Source: Melitaea cinxia (Eukaryota > Arthropoda > Insecta > Lepidoptera > Nymphalidae). Taken from it: a stretch of 64,000 nt of DNA. The stretch covers positions 3,053,501 to 3,117,500 of the forward strand of contig NC_059410.1 in the NCBI RefSeq assembly GCF_905220565.1, written 5' to 3'. The notes beneath the pieces were generated by a model. The model worked only from the letters and a program-made list of their open reading frames with translations, made no database searches and was not told the origin of the DNA. The translations under genes and the position numbers were made by a program. Of the stretch, positions 33,689 to 45,210 are shown one piece after another. The stretch's first letter is position 1. Each line of letters starts with the position of its first letter.

Positions 33689-33817
33689 CTGGAAATGGAA
33701 GGTCTTGTGGTCGACGGTGATGGTAAAAGTCGAGTCGTCCTCATCGTCGATGCCGATCACCGCGGCACGGAGCCGGACGCAGCCGCGCCGCACGCCGCGC
33801 GTCATCTTCTCTTTTGA
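33689..33817 (-). CDS. OSBPL9: ORP9-like exon, PH domain core strands
   Basis: A 129 nt exon (43 codons, phase 0 both sides) between acceptor CATTTCCAG and donor GTGATC. It encodes SKEKMTRGVRRGCVRLRAAV then IGIDDEDDSTFTITVDHKTF and HFQ. The RG..RGC.RL..A.I..DDED...FT(I/V) pattern is the middle of an ORP9-type PH domain. It splices in frame to ARDGSERERW of the next exon. The preceding exon, with the start codon and first PH strands, was not found upstream. Confidence 0.87.
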
Positions 33818-35184
33818 CTGGAAATGAATAAAAATATCTTCAGACAAGGTATAAAATCGGTTATTACTTATACTTTGTTGTACACCAAAAAAGGAAAACA
33901 ATTTTTTTTACAAAATAAGAAAGGTACAAAGGACAACAACTTCTTCTAGACAATCTTTGGAAGGAAACTGACAGATAATATTTAGTAGGTGTAATGTAAT
34001 GTAGTAATGTAAGTAGGTGTAACATATAAATAAAATTCAAGTGTCTTGCTGTGATTTCAAAATAACTGTTTTTTCAAGTGCATAAAGTTATTTACAAGAT
34101 ACTAAAACACTAACAGATGATTTTAAAAATTTTGTCTGTCTGTCTTTTTGTTCGAGATAATCCTCCGAACGGCTGTACCGATTTTTTTCGGTAATTTTAC
34201 TGGAAGATAGTCGAGGTTGTGGAACAACATATAGGCTAAAAAAAAAAACAATGAAAATACCAAAATAAGTTAAAGGAGGTCACGTGGCAGCTTATAATTT
34301 CGCACAGGATCAGGATATCGACGTTGATAAAACATATTCTACCTCCCGCTGTCAACGTCTATTCGTATCGTTATCCGTTAAATAACGTTATCCACAACTA
34401 GTAAAACGGGCCCTATATGTATATGTGTTGCCTACGGATTCATCACTATTTCCCAGGATACTGATGTTACGAATACATCAACAAAAGGTAAGGTTATGTT
34501 CGAGATAAACATTTTGATAATAGCCGTAGAAAATTAATTTCCTTTCTATATTCATAATGAATACGGATTAAACGCTACATACCTACTCAACAGTCACCAG
34601 CGAGATAAGAATTTAAAAACACTTTGTGAGGGTGCAGAAACACGGAATACAAACACGTTCGTGTTGTGCCAGGTTTCTACAAAATTATATTTAAAAAACT
34701 TAGAAAGATTTAAATGAAATCCATTCAATAATGCTCCCGCAACGACAGACTGCTATCATTTCAAATAACTTACTTACGCACGTTACTTCACTTACGAGAA
34801 TAATTAACATAGTAAAGTCTCCAAATAATTAGTTATATTTTTAGATTGTTGAATGTTTTATAAATTAGCATACATTTTTAAAATAGTTTTTAAATTTTTC
34901 GTTTATATTATTCAAAGATAGAATGTACTCTGACTGTTGACGAGCATTGCTTACGTATAATTAAATGTATGTACACATACGTATAATTAAATTTATGTAA
35001 ATTAAAGTCCGTTTATCAATAGTACTGATATAAACATTATACTAATGTATGTATGTTTTGTATGTTTGAAATTTAATGTCTGTTATTATCTAACTCTTTA
35101 AAGGCAAGAAATCCAATCACATGTGCTATATACACTATTTTTACACTACATACAAAAAAAAAACAGTCAAATAGAAGGAGTAGT
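33818..35184. other. AT-rich sequence with a partial Helitron-like body
   Basis: 34020-34240 resembles the family 2 body (TTTTGTCTGTCTGTCTTTTTG, GGCTGTACCGATTT) without clean ends. No exon for the missing ORP9-like N-terminus was recognised here. Confidence 0.4.
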
Positions 35185-35655
35185 TTAGGCTTTTTAACTG
35201 AGGACAGCAGGAAATTTCCGCTCAAAATATGAAGCAGCCCGACAGGGGTAGTACCTTGACCTTACAGAAAATCACAGCTGAATAGCACTGCGGAAATTGA
35301 ACGTTACAGGAAAAACTACATGGAGCGTTTTTCTGCACATCCTAACCCACTGGCCTACCAGCTGACGACCTCAAGGCCTGTAAAAAGACTGAAGAGAGCT
35401 GATGTGCTCCCTACCTAAAAGAGCCACTCTAATCGCTATTCTCCTTTTAACAATTTACTTAGTCTGGCGACTGATTGTAAATTACAAAAAAAAAAAAAAA
35501 AAAAAATAGCATTGTTATCAGCAGTGTTGTGTTCCTGTTGGTGACTTATGTAACCAGAGCTCCTGAGTTGGGGATGGGGTCAGCAACGCGCTTGCGATGC
35601 TTTTGGTTTTGCAGACGCCGAGAGCCGTACGCTTGATTGCCGATTTAATTATTTA
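35185..35655 (+). repeat. Interspersed repeat A, split by a LINE insertion
   Basis: 35185-35290 and 35505-35655 are the two halves of a repeat A copy, separated by a 214 bp LINE fragment. Confidence 0.75.
35291..35504 (+). mobile_element. 5'-truncated LINE fragment with poly(A) tail and target duplication
   Basis: Encodes EIERYRKNYMERFSAHPNPL, then AYQLTTSRPVKRLKRADVLP and a stop. The HPNPLA...RRLKR pattern is typical of jockey-type ORF2 C-termini. A 3' UTR and a poly(A) run of about 20 follow. AATAGCACTG (35281-35290) and AATAGCATTG (35505-35514) are the target-site duplication, one base apart. It is a dead fragment. Confidence 0.75.
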
Positions 35656-36032
35656 AAAAAAAGGCACTGGTTAAATTTTTTGTCGTAATACGGCTTTAGA
35701 TAAATATCGGATGTTTAATTTTCAATTTAATAATTAATAATTGTTTAAAACCTCTTAAAATACAGTAACAGTATGAAAACCATTGCTGATATGTCTTTTC
35801 ATATTTCAAAGTTCGAGTCCTTAATATTCTACAATCACATTATATAAAAGATCACAAATATAATAATTTTATATGAAGCTACGTGTCTTATTTCGAAAGC
35901 AATATACATATGTATGTATGTCTTAAATAGATAGACAGACTATATCGTATGGATCACATTAAAGTTTATGGGAAAAAAACAGTTAAAATTTATATCAAAA
36001 CAAGTTGACAATGATTATGCAAGAATTGTTAA

Positions 36033-36380
36033 TTCGCTTCAGCCTGTAAAATCCCAGAGCTGGGCATATACCTCTTTCCCTGTGTAGAAAAGGATCAGAG
36101 CTTAATTCACCACGCTGCTCTAATGCGGGTTGGCGGATATATTTTTCACTATGAGTAATGATCTCTATTAGGTCTTATAGGTTATAATAAGAACCGGGAC
36201 CGAAGGATTTACGTGCTCTCCGAGGCACGGTGGGGAGACCCACTAGGACTGCATAAACACCCAGACCACGACAAACATCTGTATGGCCAATACAAATGTT
36301 TGTCATGTGTGGGGATCGAACCCGCAACCACCAGCGCAACAGGTACAATACATGGCTGTAACCGTTGCGCCAACGCGTCA
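36033..36380 (-). mobile_element. Near-complete tRNA-derived SINE
   Basis: On the minus strand the head has an A box TTGGCGCAACGGTTACAG and a B box GGTTCGATCCCC, then the TTTGTCATG/ATTTGTATTGG block, the GTGCCTCGGAGAGCACGTA block and the 3' body ending GGGATTTTACAGGCTGAAGC. Copies or parts recur at 1.3, 12.6, 14.2, 16.3, 19.9, 55.2 and 58.2 kb. Two open frames here are artefacts of the SINE. Confidence 0.8.
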
Positions 36381-37691
36381 AAAATAGTTAAATATACAAA
36401 TAATTAATAAGAATTAATTTTGTACCCTTGCTTATGCGAGGTAAGGATATGTAGCTAGTGTATTTATATAGACAATAAGGTGAATCTATTGACCTTTTTG
36501 TTGACATTTATAATTGCAAATGAACGTTTTCCATATACACAAACGGCTTTAGCACAAAATGACGTATAAAAATAATTAATTTGGGATAAACAAAGAGGTC
36601 GAATCAATAAGGTCGTAATTAAATCGTCTGATTTCAGGAGTCGGAGGGTCAATTACATATATGTTTTTTAAGTAACATTTTTCTTATTATTCATCAAATT
36701 CATTATTGACTTTAAAAAAATTGTTATTCTATAATTTTAGAAACAAAAAAAAAGTTACCTTTGTTATATCGTGATGATATTTTTATGACTTAAATAAAGT
36801 ATTACACAGTTCGATTTGAGGAGTCTTAAAAGCTCCAAATTGCATTTCCAGAAGTGACAGAGTACAGTGAGGATTTTTTGTCTCTACTCAAATAACAGCC
36901 CATCGTATACAGATACAGAGCCGATTCTTATTTACAAATATTCTGAAGGATGATGAACTTATGGAAACTGGAACTTTAGGTATATTAAAAACGAATAAGC
37001 TTTGAGGTAACCGATGATGGAATATAGAATGGATACTATTGGAAAAAAAAAAATGTAAAATTTTTGAAATTCAGTTTTGAGATCTTGATATAACTTATAT
37101 AAAAAAATATGGATTGAAATTTAAATTGCAATATTAAAAAATGAAACTCATTTTTAAATTTTATTTTGACTATCCAGAATTCCAGAAGAAACCAAACACA
37201 TTACATATGTCGCAGATTCATTGTTAAATCAGACACTCGATTTGTCGGCTAGGCTGTTAATTGTTTCTATTTATATAATTAGTTAAGATGTTTAGACAAC
37301 GCGCTCCTCAGTCCAAGTTCCTGCATATCATTCTCCATTCTAAAGAAAGATTAGTTTTGTTAAGGTTTTTTTCTTTGATGATTTACCTTTTGATAAGTTG
37401 TCCAGTTCTAGATTTGCATTTTTTATTATTAGTTTCAATTTTATAAAAGAAGACACGGTCAGCAATTTTCAAATCTATCTATTAGCCGTTAATTGAAATA
37501 AAATTCCCTCAGGCCCATTGATAAACGTACTAGACGTCTAGTCAACTGGATGATTCGATAATTTACCTCAAACATTCACATAATAATGATTTAAATCATG
37601 TATAATGTATTCAAAGTCAGTGAATATTCGATATATATCATATCCAGTAGTGTATCGTCGGTGGCGAGTACTGTAGTGTGTGGCTTTCAAT
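36381..37691. other. Sequence upstream of the elongase start, promoter not resolved
   Basis: No exon found. Just before the start codon, ATATATATC (about 37631-37639) and TCAGTG (37617-37622) loosely resemble TATA and initiator elements. Start of transcription cannot be fixed. Confidence 0.35.
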
Positions 37692-37740
37692 ATGGACATT
37701 ATAAGAAGTGCTTACAACACTTTGTTCTATGAGAGAGCAG
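37692..37740 (+). CDS. ELO-family fatty-acid elongase, first coding exon
   Basis: Start codon at 37692, 16 codons (MDIIRSAYNTLFYERA) plus one G, then donor GTAATA. That G joins AT at the start of the 48043 exon to make the Asp codon of the DPRV motif, matching how insect elongases begin: a short N-terminal segment before DPR.xDW. The protein is an ER membrane enzyme condensing malonyl-CoA with acyl-CoA to lengthen very-long-chain fatty acids. Too short for open-frame detection; the call rests on phase and N-terminal fit. The first intron would be 10.3 kb and packed with mobile elements. Confidence 0.75.
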
Positions 37741-38250
37741 GTAATACTTTTTATAAGACACTAAAAATATAATATTAAGCCCCTGTTTCATCGGTTGTGG
37801 ATAAATTTTATCCGGCACATAAGTTATGAATAGAATTTAAGATCATGAGATAGAATAGGCCATTAGGAGCTGTATTAATACTTAAGATCCGGACTAAACA
37901 TCATATACCTATACCCATCTGCTTAATGGATAAAAATTAAATAATTTATCTTCATATCTCCAATGTTAAAGGATTAATTATATATTAATTAAATTCTGAA
38001 TTACATCCTATTGGGGTTCGTTTCAATAGTTAAAAATTCTACTTGCGCCTTGTGATGGCTTTGGAACAGAAGATCGCGTCGAACCAAAATCTAACATAAT
38101 GATAGCGAATTTGGTGTATTTGAAATAAATTAATTTGTTTCATTTTCAATAACTTTCAGTGTAATTTGTTTGATTGACAGTTACAGTCAAGGTCTTATAG
38201 ATCGCTTCATGATATTTTGAAGTCTTGATCGATTGTACTTTTTTATATTA

Positions 38251-38528
38251 TCTAATATATAAAATTCTCGTGTCGCGGTGTTACTCCTTCGAAACGGCTT
38301 GACCGATTCTCACGAAAATTTTGTGTGCATATTGGGTAGGCCTGAGAATCGAACAACATCTATTTTTCATCCCCCAGAAATGTTAAGGGTAGTCCACCCC
38401 TAATTTTTTTTTATATATTGTGATAATTTATTTTATTTTTACTTTATTATGATTTAGCATCAAAAAATACATACAAAACTAAATTTTCATAATATATATG
38501 TCAAAACAACGTTTGCTAGTTCAGCTAG
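38251..38528 (+). mobile_element. Helitron-like element, family 3 copy 3
   Basis: A 278 bp unit running TCTAATATATAAAATTCTCG to CAGCTAG, flanked by A (38250) and T (38529). The body shares GAAACGGCTTGACCGATTCT with the other three copies. Confidence 0.75.
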
Positions 38529-39210
38529 TAATTTATATAAACCGGTTGATTATTAACGTTCACATACAAGATTTTATCACCTACCCATATTTACTATTTT
38601 TTTTAAATATGTATTTATATTAGCGACTTCTGTCCGCCCATACTTTTTTACACGATAACTACCAACATACCATATACTGAAACTTACACTCCGAAACACG
38701 CTGCATCTTTTGGTATAAGTATTATTCAGATCTGTTCAGTAGTTTTCGCAGTATAACTGAACAAAAAAAAACCGGATCTTCAGTGTGCTTCAATGTGCAA
38801 TATAAATAGTACCTTGCAACAATGCTGCAGTTTGTTTTATTCGTTTCTTATCAGAACATATGTATGTAATATAGTAAGACGTTATTGTATTATCAATGTA
38901 CAACGCTACTGATTATGGAGATAAAGTTTATTGACCTCTGATATTATCTTCATTTGGTAAAGACAAAATATTCCTTCTTTTACCCAATTTATCGGTTAAC
39001 TGATTAATTATTAAGAAAAACTTTTGAGAGGTTTTAATAGTTTTGTCTATGGATTTCTCTCTTATAGTTCACCTACTCCTAAAAGTAATATTTTTAAAGT
39101 AAACTAGTAGTGTAACTAAGGTAGGCCACAGCAAGAAATACCCTTAATTGGCTAGAGCGCTGACACGGTCAGTCGGAGACGCGGGTTCGAATCCCGCTGG
39201 AGTGGTCAAT

Positions 39211-41398
39211 TTTATTTATTTATTTATTTATTTAACACCAACAAGATAGACACTGACAATAGACAGATATAATCATAAACAAAGTATCTTAAAAGCTAAG
39301 CGTTATCTTAATTATAGGTGTTACACGCATTCTATTAATTTAAGCACGTATACATAAAGATTGTTATAACAAACGATATTAATTAAAATACATTAAAAAA
39401 CAATTCTAACATAATAAAATAAAGTCCCGATCAATTGACCATACAGTTGAAATGAAAAACAATTTAATATGATTTGATTGTAAAATTAAATTAACATTAA
39501 TGAATAAATCGCAGTTATTATAAAACTAAATAGTACAATCTAAAATTGATAATTGAAAATCTATTCACATAAATTAAAAAAAATGATATATAATAATTAG
39601 AGAATAAAAAAAAACATTAAGGAATTATGTCATGCAATTAAAAAAATCATCAGCTATTATATATTTAAATATTGATAAGTTACTCGAAAAAATGTCAATA
39701 GAAACATTAGGATCGGGTTGTTTTACCTTTTTTTCAATGTTTTTTCTGCAATTCGATTTGTAAAGCGAATTATAACTCATCATCAGCCTGTTAATTGGTG
39801 AATGGCGTCCCTGACGAGTCCGGGTGAATTTTTCAACAAATGGAGTAAATGAAGATGGTCTTGCTGCTCTTGAAGGGGCATGAAAGTTTAATTTATTTAA
39901 TAAGTAAGAACTGTCAATGACACCATTCACCAACTTGTGCAGAAACACAAGATCGTGGAGAAGTCTTCGATTCACAAGTGGTGGAAGTTTAAAATACTTT
40001 AGTTTTTCCTCGTAACTATTGAGCGACCTAGGTATATCATGATAAAAGGAGAGGTGCTGTAAGAATCTTTTCTGTACCTTTTCAATTCTTTTACAGTAGA
40101 TATCGTAATAAGGATTCCACACGACACTACCATACTCCAAGTTGCTACGAACTAGGGCTGAGTAAATAGTAATTTTTGTCTGGGCGTTTTTGAAATCTTT
40201 ACAATTGCGGATTATAAAGCCAAGGGTCTTAAGGCTTTTGCTGACAATATTGTTAATATGAACGTGGAAACGGAGTCGATCATCAAGCACTATCCCCAAA
40301 TCGCGCACATGAGACACCTCTGATAAAATGCTACCCTCGATAAAGTAAGACCTTCTAAGCGTAGTTTTCTTTCTCGAGAAAGAAATAACCTGGCACTTAT
40401 CCGTATTAAGGACCATGCCATTGCTCTGACACCATAATACCAATCTGTCCAAGTCGCCCTGCAAAAGTAAAGCATCAGCATTGGAACAAACTGGTCTAAA
40501 TACCTTAAGATCGTCAGCAAATAAATAACAATTCGAATTGGTGAAACAGCTGCTGATATCGTTAATGAATATGTTAAATAATAAAGGCCCTAAATGGGAA
40601 CCTTGAGGTACACCTGTACGAGCGGCAAATCGAAAAGAAGCATAACCATTAACGACAACAGTCGATGTTCTGTTTGTGAGGTATGATTGGAACCAAGCCA
40701 ACAGTGGTCCCTCTATGCCGATGTTTTTTAGTTTGTTCATTAAAACGACATGATCAACCTTGTCGAAGGCCTTACTGAGATCAGTGTATATTGCAACCAC
40801 GGATTTGCCATCATCAAGAGCCTCAGTAATGTCCTCAACAAAGGAAACAAGATTCGTGGTTGTTGAACGAGCCCTCACAAACCCGTGTTGCTCCTCTGCT
40901 ACATGATGCTTGAAATGCCATGTTATAATCGGGCAGATGAGTAATTCAAAGGCCTTAGCGAAAACTGAAATGATAGAGATGGGTCTGTAATTTTTGACAT
41001 CCTCTCTATCCCCGCTCTTAAACAATGGCAAAACCAATGCCTCCCTCCACAAAGTTGGATATGTGCAGGTATGAAGCGAAGTGTTAATAATTAATGTTAG
41101 CGGTAAAGCCAAAGAACTAGCGCAATTAGAGACAAAAACAGATGGAATACCATCTGCACCAGCCGCCTTAGAAGGGTCAAGTCTTTTTAACACTTTATAA
41201 ATTTCGTCCACAGAATTATTACTGCACACTGGGACCATATTTGATGATGAAAAAGTTGTTTTTTTTGGTATCATTACCGTAAACCAAAGAAAAGTGCCTC
41301 GCGAACAAATTACAAATATCCGTTCCGTTGACCGCAACTTTATTACCCAGTTTCATTTTTGAAGGGTAAGAACTCTTACCCCTCTTATGTTTTTGATA
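39211..41398 (-). mobile_element. 5'-truncated non-LTR retrotransposon
   Basis: A LINE on the minus strand with a (TAAA)n 3' tail (39211-39234). It is truncated upstream of the RT domain, with no endonuclease. It lies inside the tRNA-like SINE. Related to CR1/jockey-type elements by its RT motifs; the clade is not resolved. Confidence 0.75.
39625..41337 (-). pseudogene. LINE ORF2 reverse transcriptase, endonuclease missing
   Basis: A 570-codon frame covering the RT domain and C-terminal region of a non-LTR retrotransposon. Motifs in order: DPSKAAGADGIP, then LPLFKSGDREDVKNYRPISI, EEQHGFV, TDLSKAFDKVDH, GVPQGSHLGPLLFNIFIND and the catalytic FADD box (LFADDLKVF). The C-terminal third has LEYGSVVWNPYY and FLQHLSF. 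Upstream of the annotated start the true frame continues in another phase (SSYPSKMKLGNKVAVNGTDI, then CNLFARHFSLVYGND). A frameshift at the T8 run 41259-41266 breaks it. The endonuclease is absent. RT itself is otherwise open, so the insertion is fairly recent, but the copy is not autonomous. Confidence 0.88.
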
Positions 41399-41814
41399 TT
41401 TTTGATATGATATTCAAAAATATTAAGAAATACCCTGTTCAAAATCTGGAGCAGCCCAACTGAGGAAGCGCCTCGACCTTATAAGAGATATATATAGACC
41501 TTAGATAGATATAGACCTCATAAGAGAAGATCACAGCTGAATACTACTGCTTTCAAGCAGTGCTCTTGTGGTGAGTAAGGTGACCAGAGCTCCTGGGGGA
41601 AATTGGGTGTAGGGTCGGCAACGCGCTTACGATGCTTCTGGTGTTGTAGGCATCTATAAGCTACGGTAATCGCTTACCGTCAGGTGAGCCGTACGCTTAT
41701 TTGCCAACCTAATTGTATATTTAAAAAAGCTTTTTAGATATAACCTCATTATGTAAACTTTTCATAACCATAGAGTCTGTTCTCTACTGTTAGACTTTAA
41801 AAAAAATGTTCTTT

Positions 41815-41912
41815 GCGAAAACGCTCATCAGCGATAAGATCTCCTTTGTACACCTTTGTTTTTATTTGTTACCGTGATCATTTATATTTGAGTGTACAAT
41901 AAAGAATATCAT
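41815..41912 (+). mobile_element. LINE 3' tail fragment
   Basis: CATCAGCGATAAGATCTCCT to GTGTACAATAAAGAATATCA is a diverged copy of the tail at 29.6 kb. Confidence 0.5.
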
Positions 41913-42582
41913 CAATCTTTCTATATATATAGCAAATTCATTAAATTTGATACGTTGCACCAGTTTGCTCATAGCATGACCCTCGATTACGCCGTAAAAC
42001 ATTTAAATCGTGATCAGATTTAACGATAGCAAGTGATAAGAATCAACGGTCTATGCAATCTCACCGCAGTTCGTTAGCTTTCTAACATGCATTGTAGACA
42101 GATAGATGCTGATACAATCAATAGGAATCTATTTACTAGAGTAGGACTTACGTAGAGTGATAAGACAAACATTTAGGACTTCCTTGTGTTTATCTCATTA
42201 TTGACTTCAGTAGACATTTTACTATCTGAATCAGGGATGTCAAAGATACAGCTTGCGAGCCATATCCAGCCGCTTGGATCGCAATGTGTCATAGAAAGAA
42301 GAATCACGACTTCACTCGATTCCTCTGCGGAAGTTTTAAAATGCGCATAATACTTTTTTATTTGAATCTGGCTGGCCTACACATTGTTAATTTAACCTCT
42401 GCAAAATTGAGTTTGACACCCCTGTTCTATCCCCCCTGATCTAAAACATTTTAATAATCGTTGCTACTTATTACTTATGATGAAGTGAAGTTCTCTTCTT
42501 AATTTATAGTTTATGTTTTCGTTTAGTGAGACGCGATGTTTTGTCAATTAAAGAAAATTATTAATAATGTCACTTACAACTG

Positions 42583-42812
42583 CTCTGGTGTAGTGGTCCG
42601 AGTAGTCGCTTAAAACACCGACGGTTAGTGGGTTCGATTCCCGTTCGGAATGGATATTTGTATTTGTACAAATATTTCTTTTCGGTTTGGATGTCTGTCC
42701 TTGTTGGCCTACCAAGCCGACGGTCTCAGTTGTTAACATAAATACCTGATAGCGATCGTTACTCATAGAGTAAGAGGCCTATGCCCAATAGTAGGATGTT
42801 ACAGGCTGAATG
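42583..42812 (+). mobile_element. tRNA-derived SINE, plus-strand copy
   Basis: Head with an A box TCTGGTGTAGTGGTCCGAG and a B box GGGTTCGATTCCCG, then ATATTTGTATTTGTACAAAT, and a 3' end GAGGCCTATGCCCAATAGTA with ATGTTACAGGCTGAA. The 3' body is shared with the 36.0 kb SINE, the head is different. The overlapping minus-strand open frame is an artefact. Confidence 0.75.
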
Positions 42813-42992
42813 CGTCAATTATTTTGAAAATTATAATGCAACATTTACTATATATATATAAATACACTAGCAGTAACAACGAAGTACACTACTAACATGA
42901 TTGTGTACGTTACATTAATTATGTTGAAATAATTAATTTTTCTAAGAGGTCTTTTAAAAGAGGTCGCAGATCTTTGATGTTTCTGTCATTAA

Positions 42993-44779
42993 TCTATAAT
43001 AATAATAATATATATAAAAGCGAAAGGTCACTCACTCATCACGAAATCTCCGAAACTATAACACCTACAAACTTGAAATTTGGCAGGTAGACTTCTTATA
43101 GGACGTAGACATCCGCTAAGAACGGATTTTACGAAACTCGACCCCTAAGGGGGTAAAACGGGGGTTGCAAGTTTGTATGAAAGTCCTATGTTTTTGAAGT
43201 AAGAGACTTGAAATTTAAAATGTATGCTCTATAGATGATGAGAAAGTGTCCAAATAATGTATCTTTAGAAATCAACTCCCTTTTGGGGTTAAAACAGGGG
43301 ATGGTAGGTTGACTCACTCATCACAAAATCTCCGAAACTATAACACCTACAAACTTGTAATTTGGCAGAAAGGCTCCTTATAGGGCGTAGACATCCGCTA
43401 AAAACGAATTTTACGAAATTCGACCCTTAAGGGGGTAAAACGGGGGTTGGAAGTTTGTGTGAAAGTCCCATGTTTTTGAAGTAAGAAACTTGAAATTTAA
43501 AATGTATGCTCTATAGATGGTCGGGAGTTGTTTAAATAATTTATCTTTAGAAATCAACTCCCTTTTGGGATTAAAACGGGAGATGGTAGGTTTAGTCACT
43601 CTTTACGAAATCTCCGAAACTATAACACCTAAAAACTTGAAATTTGACAGATAGGCTCCTTATAGGGCGTAAACATTTTCTAAGAACGGGTTTTATGAAA
43701 TTCGACCCCTAAAGGGGTAAAACGGGGGTTGAAAGTTTGTATGAAAGCCCTGTGTTTTTGAAGTAAGAGACTTGAAATTTAAAATGTTCACTCTTTAGAT
43801 GGTGAAAAGGTGTACAAATAATGTATCTTCAGAAATCAACTCCTTTTTGGGGTTAAAACGGGGGATGGTAGGTTGACTCACTCTTCACGAAACCTCCGAA
43901 ACTATAACAGCTACAAAGTTGGAATTTGGCAGGTAGGTTCCTTATAGGCCGTAGACATCCGCTAAGAACTGATTTTACGAAAATCGACCCCTAAGGGGTT
44001 AAAACGGGGGTCGGAAGTTTGTATGAAAGTCCTATGTTTTTGAAGTAAGAGACTTGAAATTTAAAATGTATGCTCTATAGATGGTAACAAGGTACCCAAA
44101 TAATGTTTCTTAGATATCAACTCCCTTTTGGGGTTAAAACGGGGGATGTTACGTTGACCCACTCATCACGAAATCTCCGATACTGTAACAGCTATAAACT
44201 TGAAATTTGGCAGGTAGGTTCCTTATAAGGCGTAAATATCCGCTAAGAGCTAATTTTACGAAACTCGAACCTTAAAGGGATAAAACGGGGGTTGGAAGTT
44301 TGTATGAAAGTCTTATGTTTTTGAAGTAAGAGACTTGAAATTTAAAATGTATGCTCTATAGATGGTGAGGAGGTGTCCAAATGATGCATCGTAATCTATA
44401 TATGTAAAAGAGAAAGGTCACTAACTCACTCATCACGAGAACTTAAAAACCGCTGGATGGTCTATCCATCCAGGTTGGACAAGGATTAAATTTGGCAGGG
44501 AGATAGATTATAGTTAGCAGACGTCTGCTAAGAAAGGATTTTACGATATTTCACCGCTAAGGTGGTTAAATTGGGGTTGATAGTTTGAATGAAAACTAAA
44601 AATGTGGTGTATAGAGAGGTTTATAAAATTAACTATTACATTATACTAAATTGTGCCTTTTAAAAAGTTACTCGGTTTGATAAGCATTTCAAGTGACTGA
44701 AATAAAAAAAATTGCGTTAAACATCTTCAGTAATGCATATCTTCATCACCACGCGGACGTAGTCGCGGGCAACAGTTAG
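42993..44779 (+). mobile_element. Helitron-like element with an expanded tandem array
   Basis: Starts TCTATAATAATAATAATATA after an A (42992). It ends GCGGACGTAGTCGCGGGCAA then CAGTTAG before a T (44780); the expected CTAG has one change. A second 5'-like end (TCTATATATGTAAAAGAGAA) occurs at 44395, so 44395-44779 may be a basic unit and the left part an expanded or second copy. Confidence 0.6.
43039..44394 (+). repeat. Five tandem units of about 282 bp
   Basis: Unit starts marked by TCACGAAATCTCCGAAACTA lie at 43039, 43321, 43603, 43885 and 44166 (spacing 282, 282, 282, 281). Each repeats the blocks GGGGGTAAAACGGGGGTTG, TATGTTTTTGAAGTAAGAGA and TCAACTCCCTTTTGGGGTTA with a few percent divergence. 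Confidence 0.95.
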
Positions 44780-44975
44780 TGTATTATAAAACAAAATCCC
44801 CAAAAGTGTATGTGATCGATTCGCTCAAAATCTACTAAACGGATTTTCATGCGGTTTCACCATTGGAGAGAGGGCTCCACCATTGGCAAGAGGAAGGTTG
44901 ACGGAACGGCTAAACCGATTTTGATGGGAGTTTTACTGGAATTTTGCCGTGAAAACTTTGTGACACACTGATTTC

Positions 44976-45004
44976 AAAGCGGGCGAAGCCGCGGCCACAG
45001 CTAG
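44976..45004 (+). mobile_element. Helitron-like 3' end
   Basis: GCGGGCGAAGCCGCGGCCAC followed by AGCTAG (CTAG at 45001-45004) and T. The body upstream (44780-44975) has the usual ACCGATTTTGATGGG block; the 5' end is unclear. Confidence 0.5.
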
Positions 45005-45210
45005 TATTTATATATAACGTTGTTGTTTAATATGTACAGTACCTGGGTGACCGAGCTCCGCTCGGTATTTTTAGTAAATCGTGAAGGATTAGTAGTAGAA
45101 GAGAGAGTTAAAATGATTCGCCGCCGGTTTGGATGAAGTCTTTTTTAACCGACTTCAAAAAAAGGAGGAGGTTACTCAATTCGGATGAAGGAAACTCAAT
45201 ATATATATAT

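Larger units (their letters stand above)
39145..41424 (+). mobile_element. tRNA-like SINE, itself split by a LINE
   Basis: Head at 39145-39213: A-box-like TTGGCTAGAGCG, an arm CTGAC/GTCGG around a 7 nt loop, a perfect B box GGTTCGAATCC (39184-39194) and GCGGG/CCCGC arms. Tail at 41399-41424 (TTTTTGATATGATATTCAAA), matching the tail of the copy at 9.99-10.01 kb. A 12 bp target duplication flanks the whole. Confidence 0.75.
39118..41712 (+). repeat. Interspersed repeat A, split by nested insertions
   Basis: Left part 39118-39144, right part 41425-41712 (CTGTTCAAAATCTGGAGCAG to GCCGTACGCTTATTTGCC). The 12 bp AAGAAATACCCT is present on both sides of the insertion (39133-39144 and 41425-41436). 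Confidence 0.8.

Noticed and set aside
33818..37691. Search for the ORP9-like first exon and a shared divergent promoter with the elongase
   Set aside because: No PH-domain N-terminal motif (KW..GWQxRWFVL-like) was found on the minus strand, so a shared promoter is not claimed.
43038..44394. CRISPR-like array
   Set aside because: Units are 282 bp with no short-repeat/spacer alternation and the context is a eukaryotic transposon.
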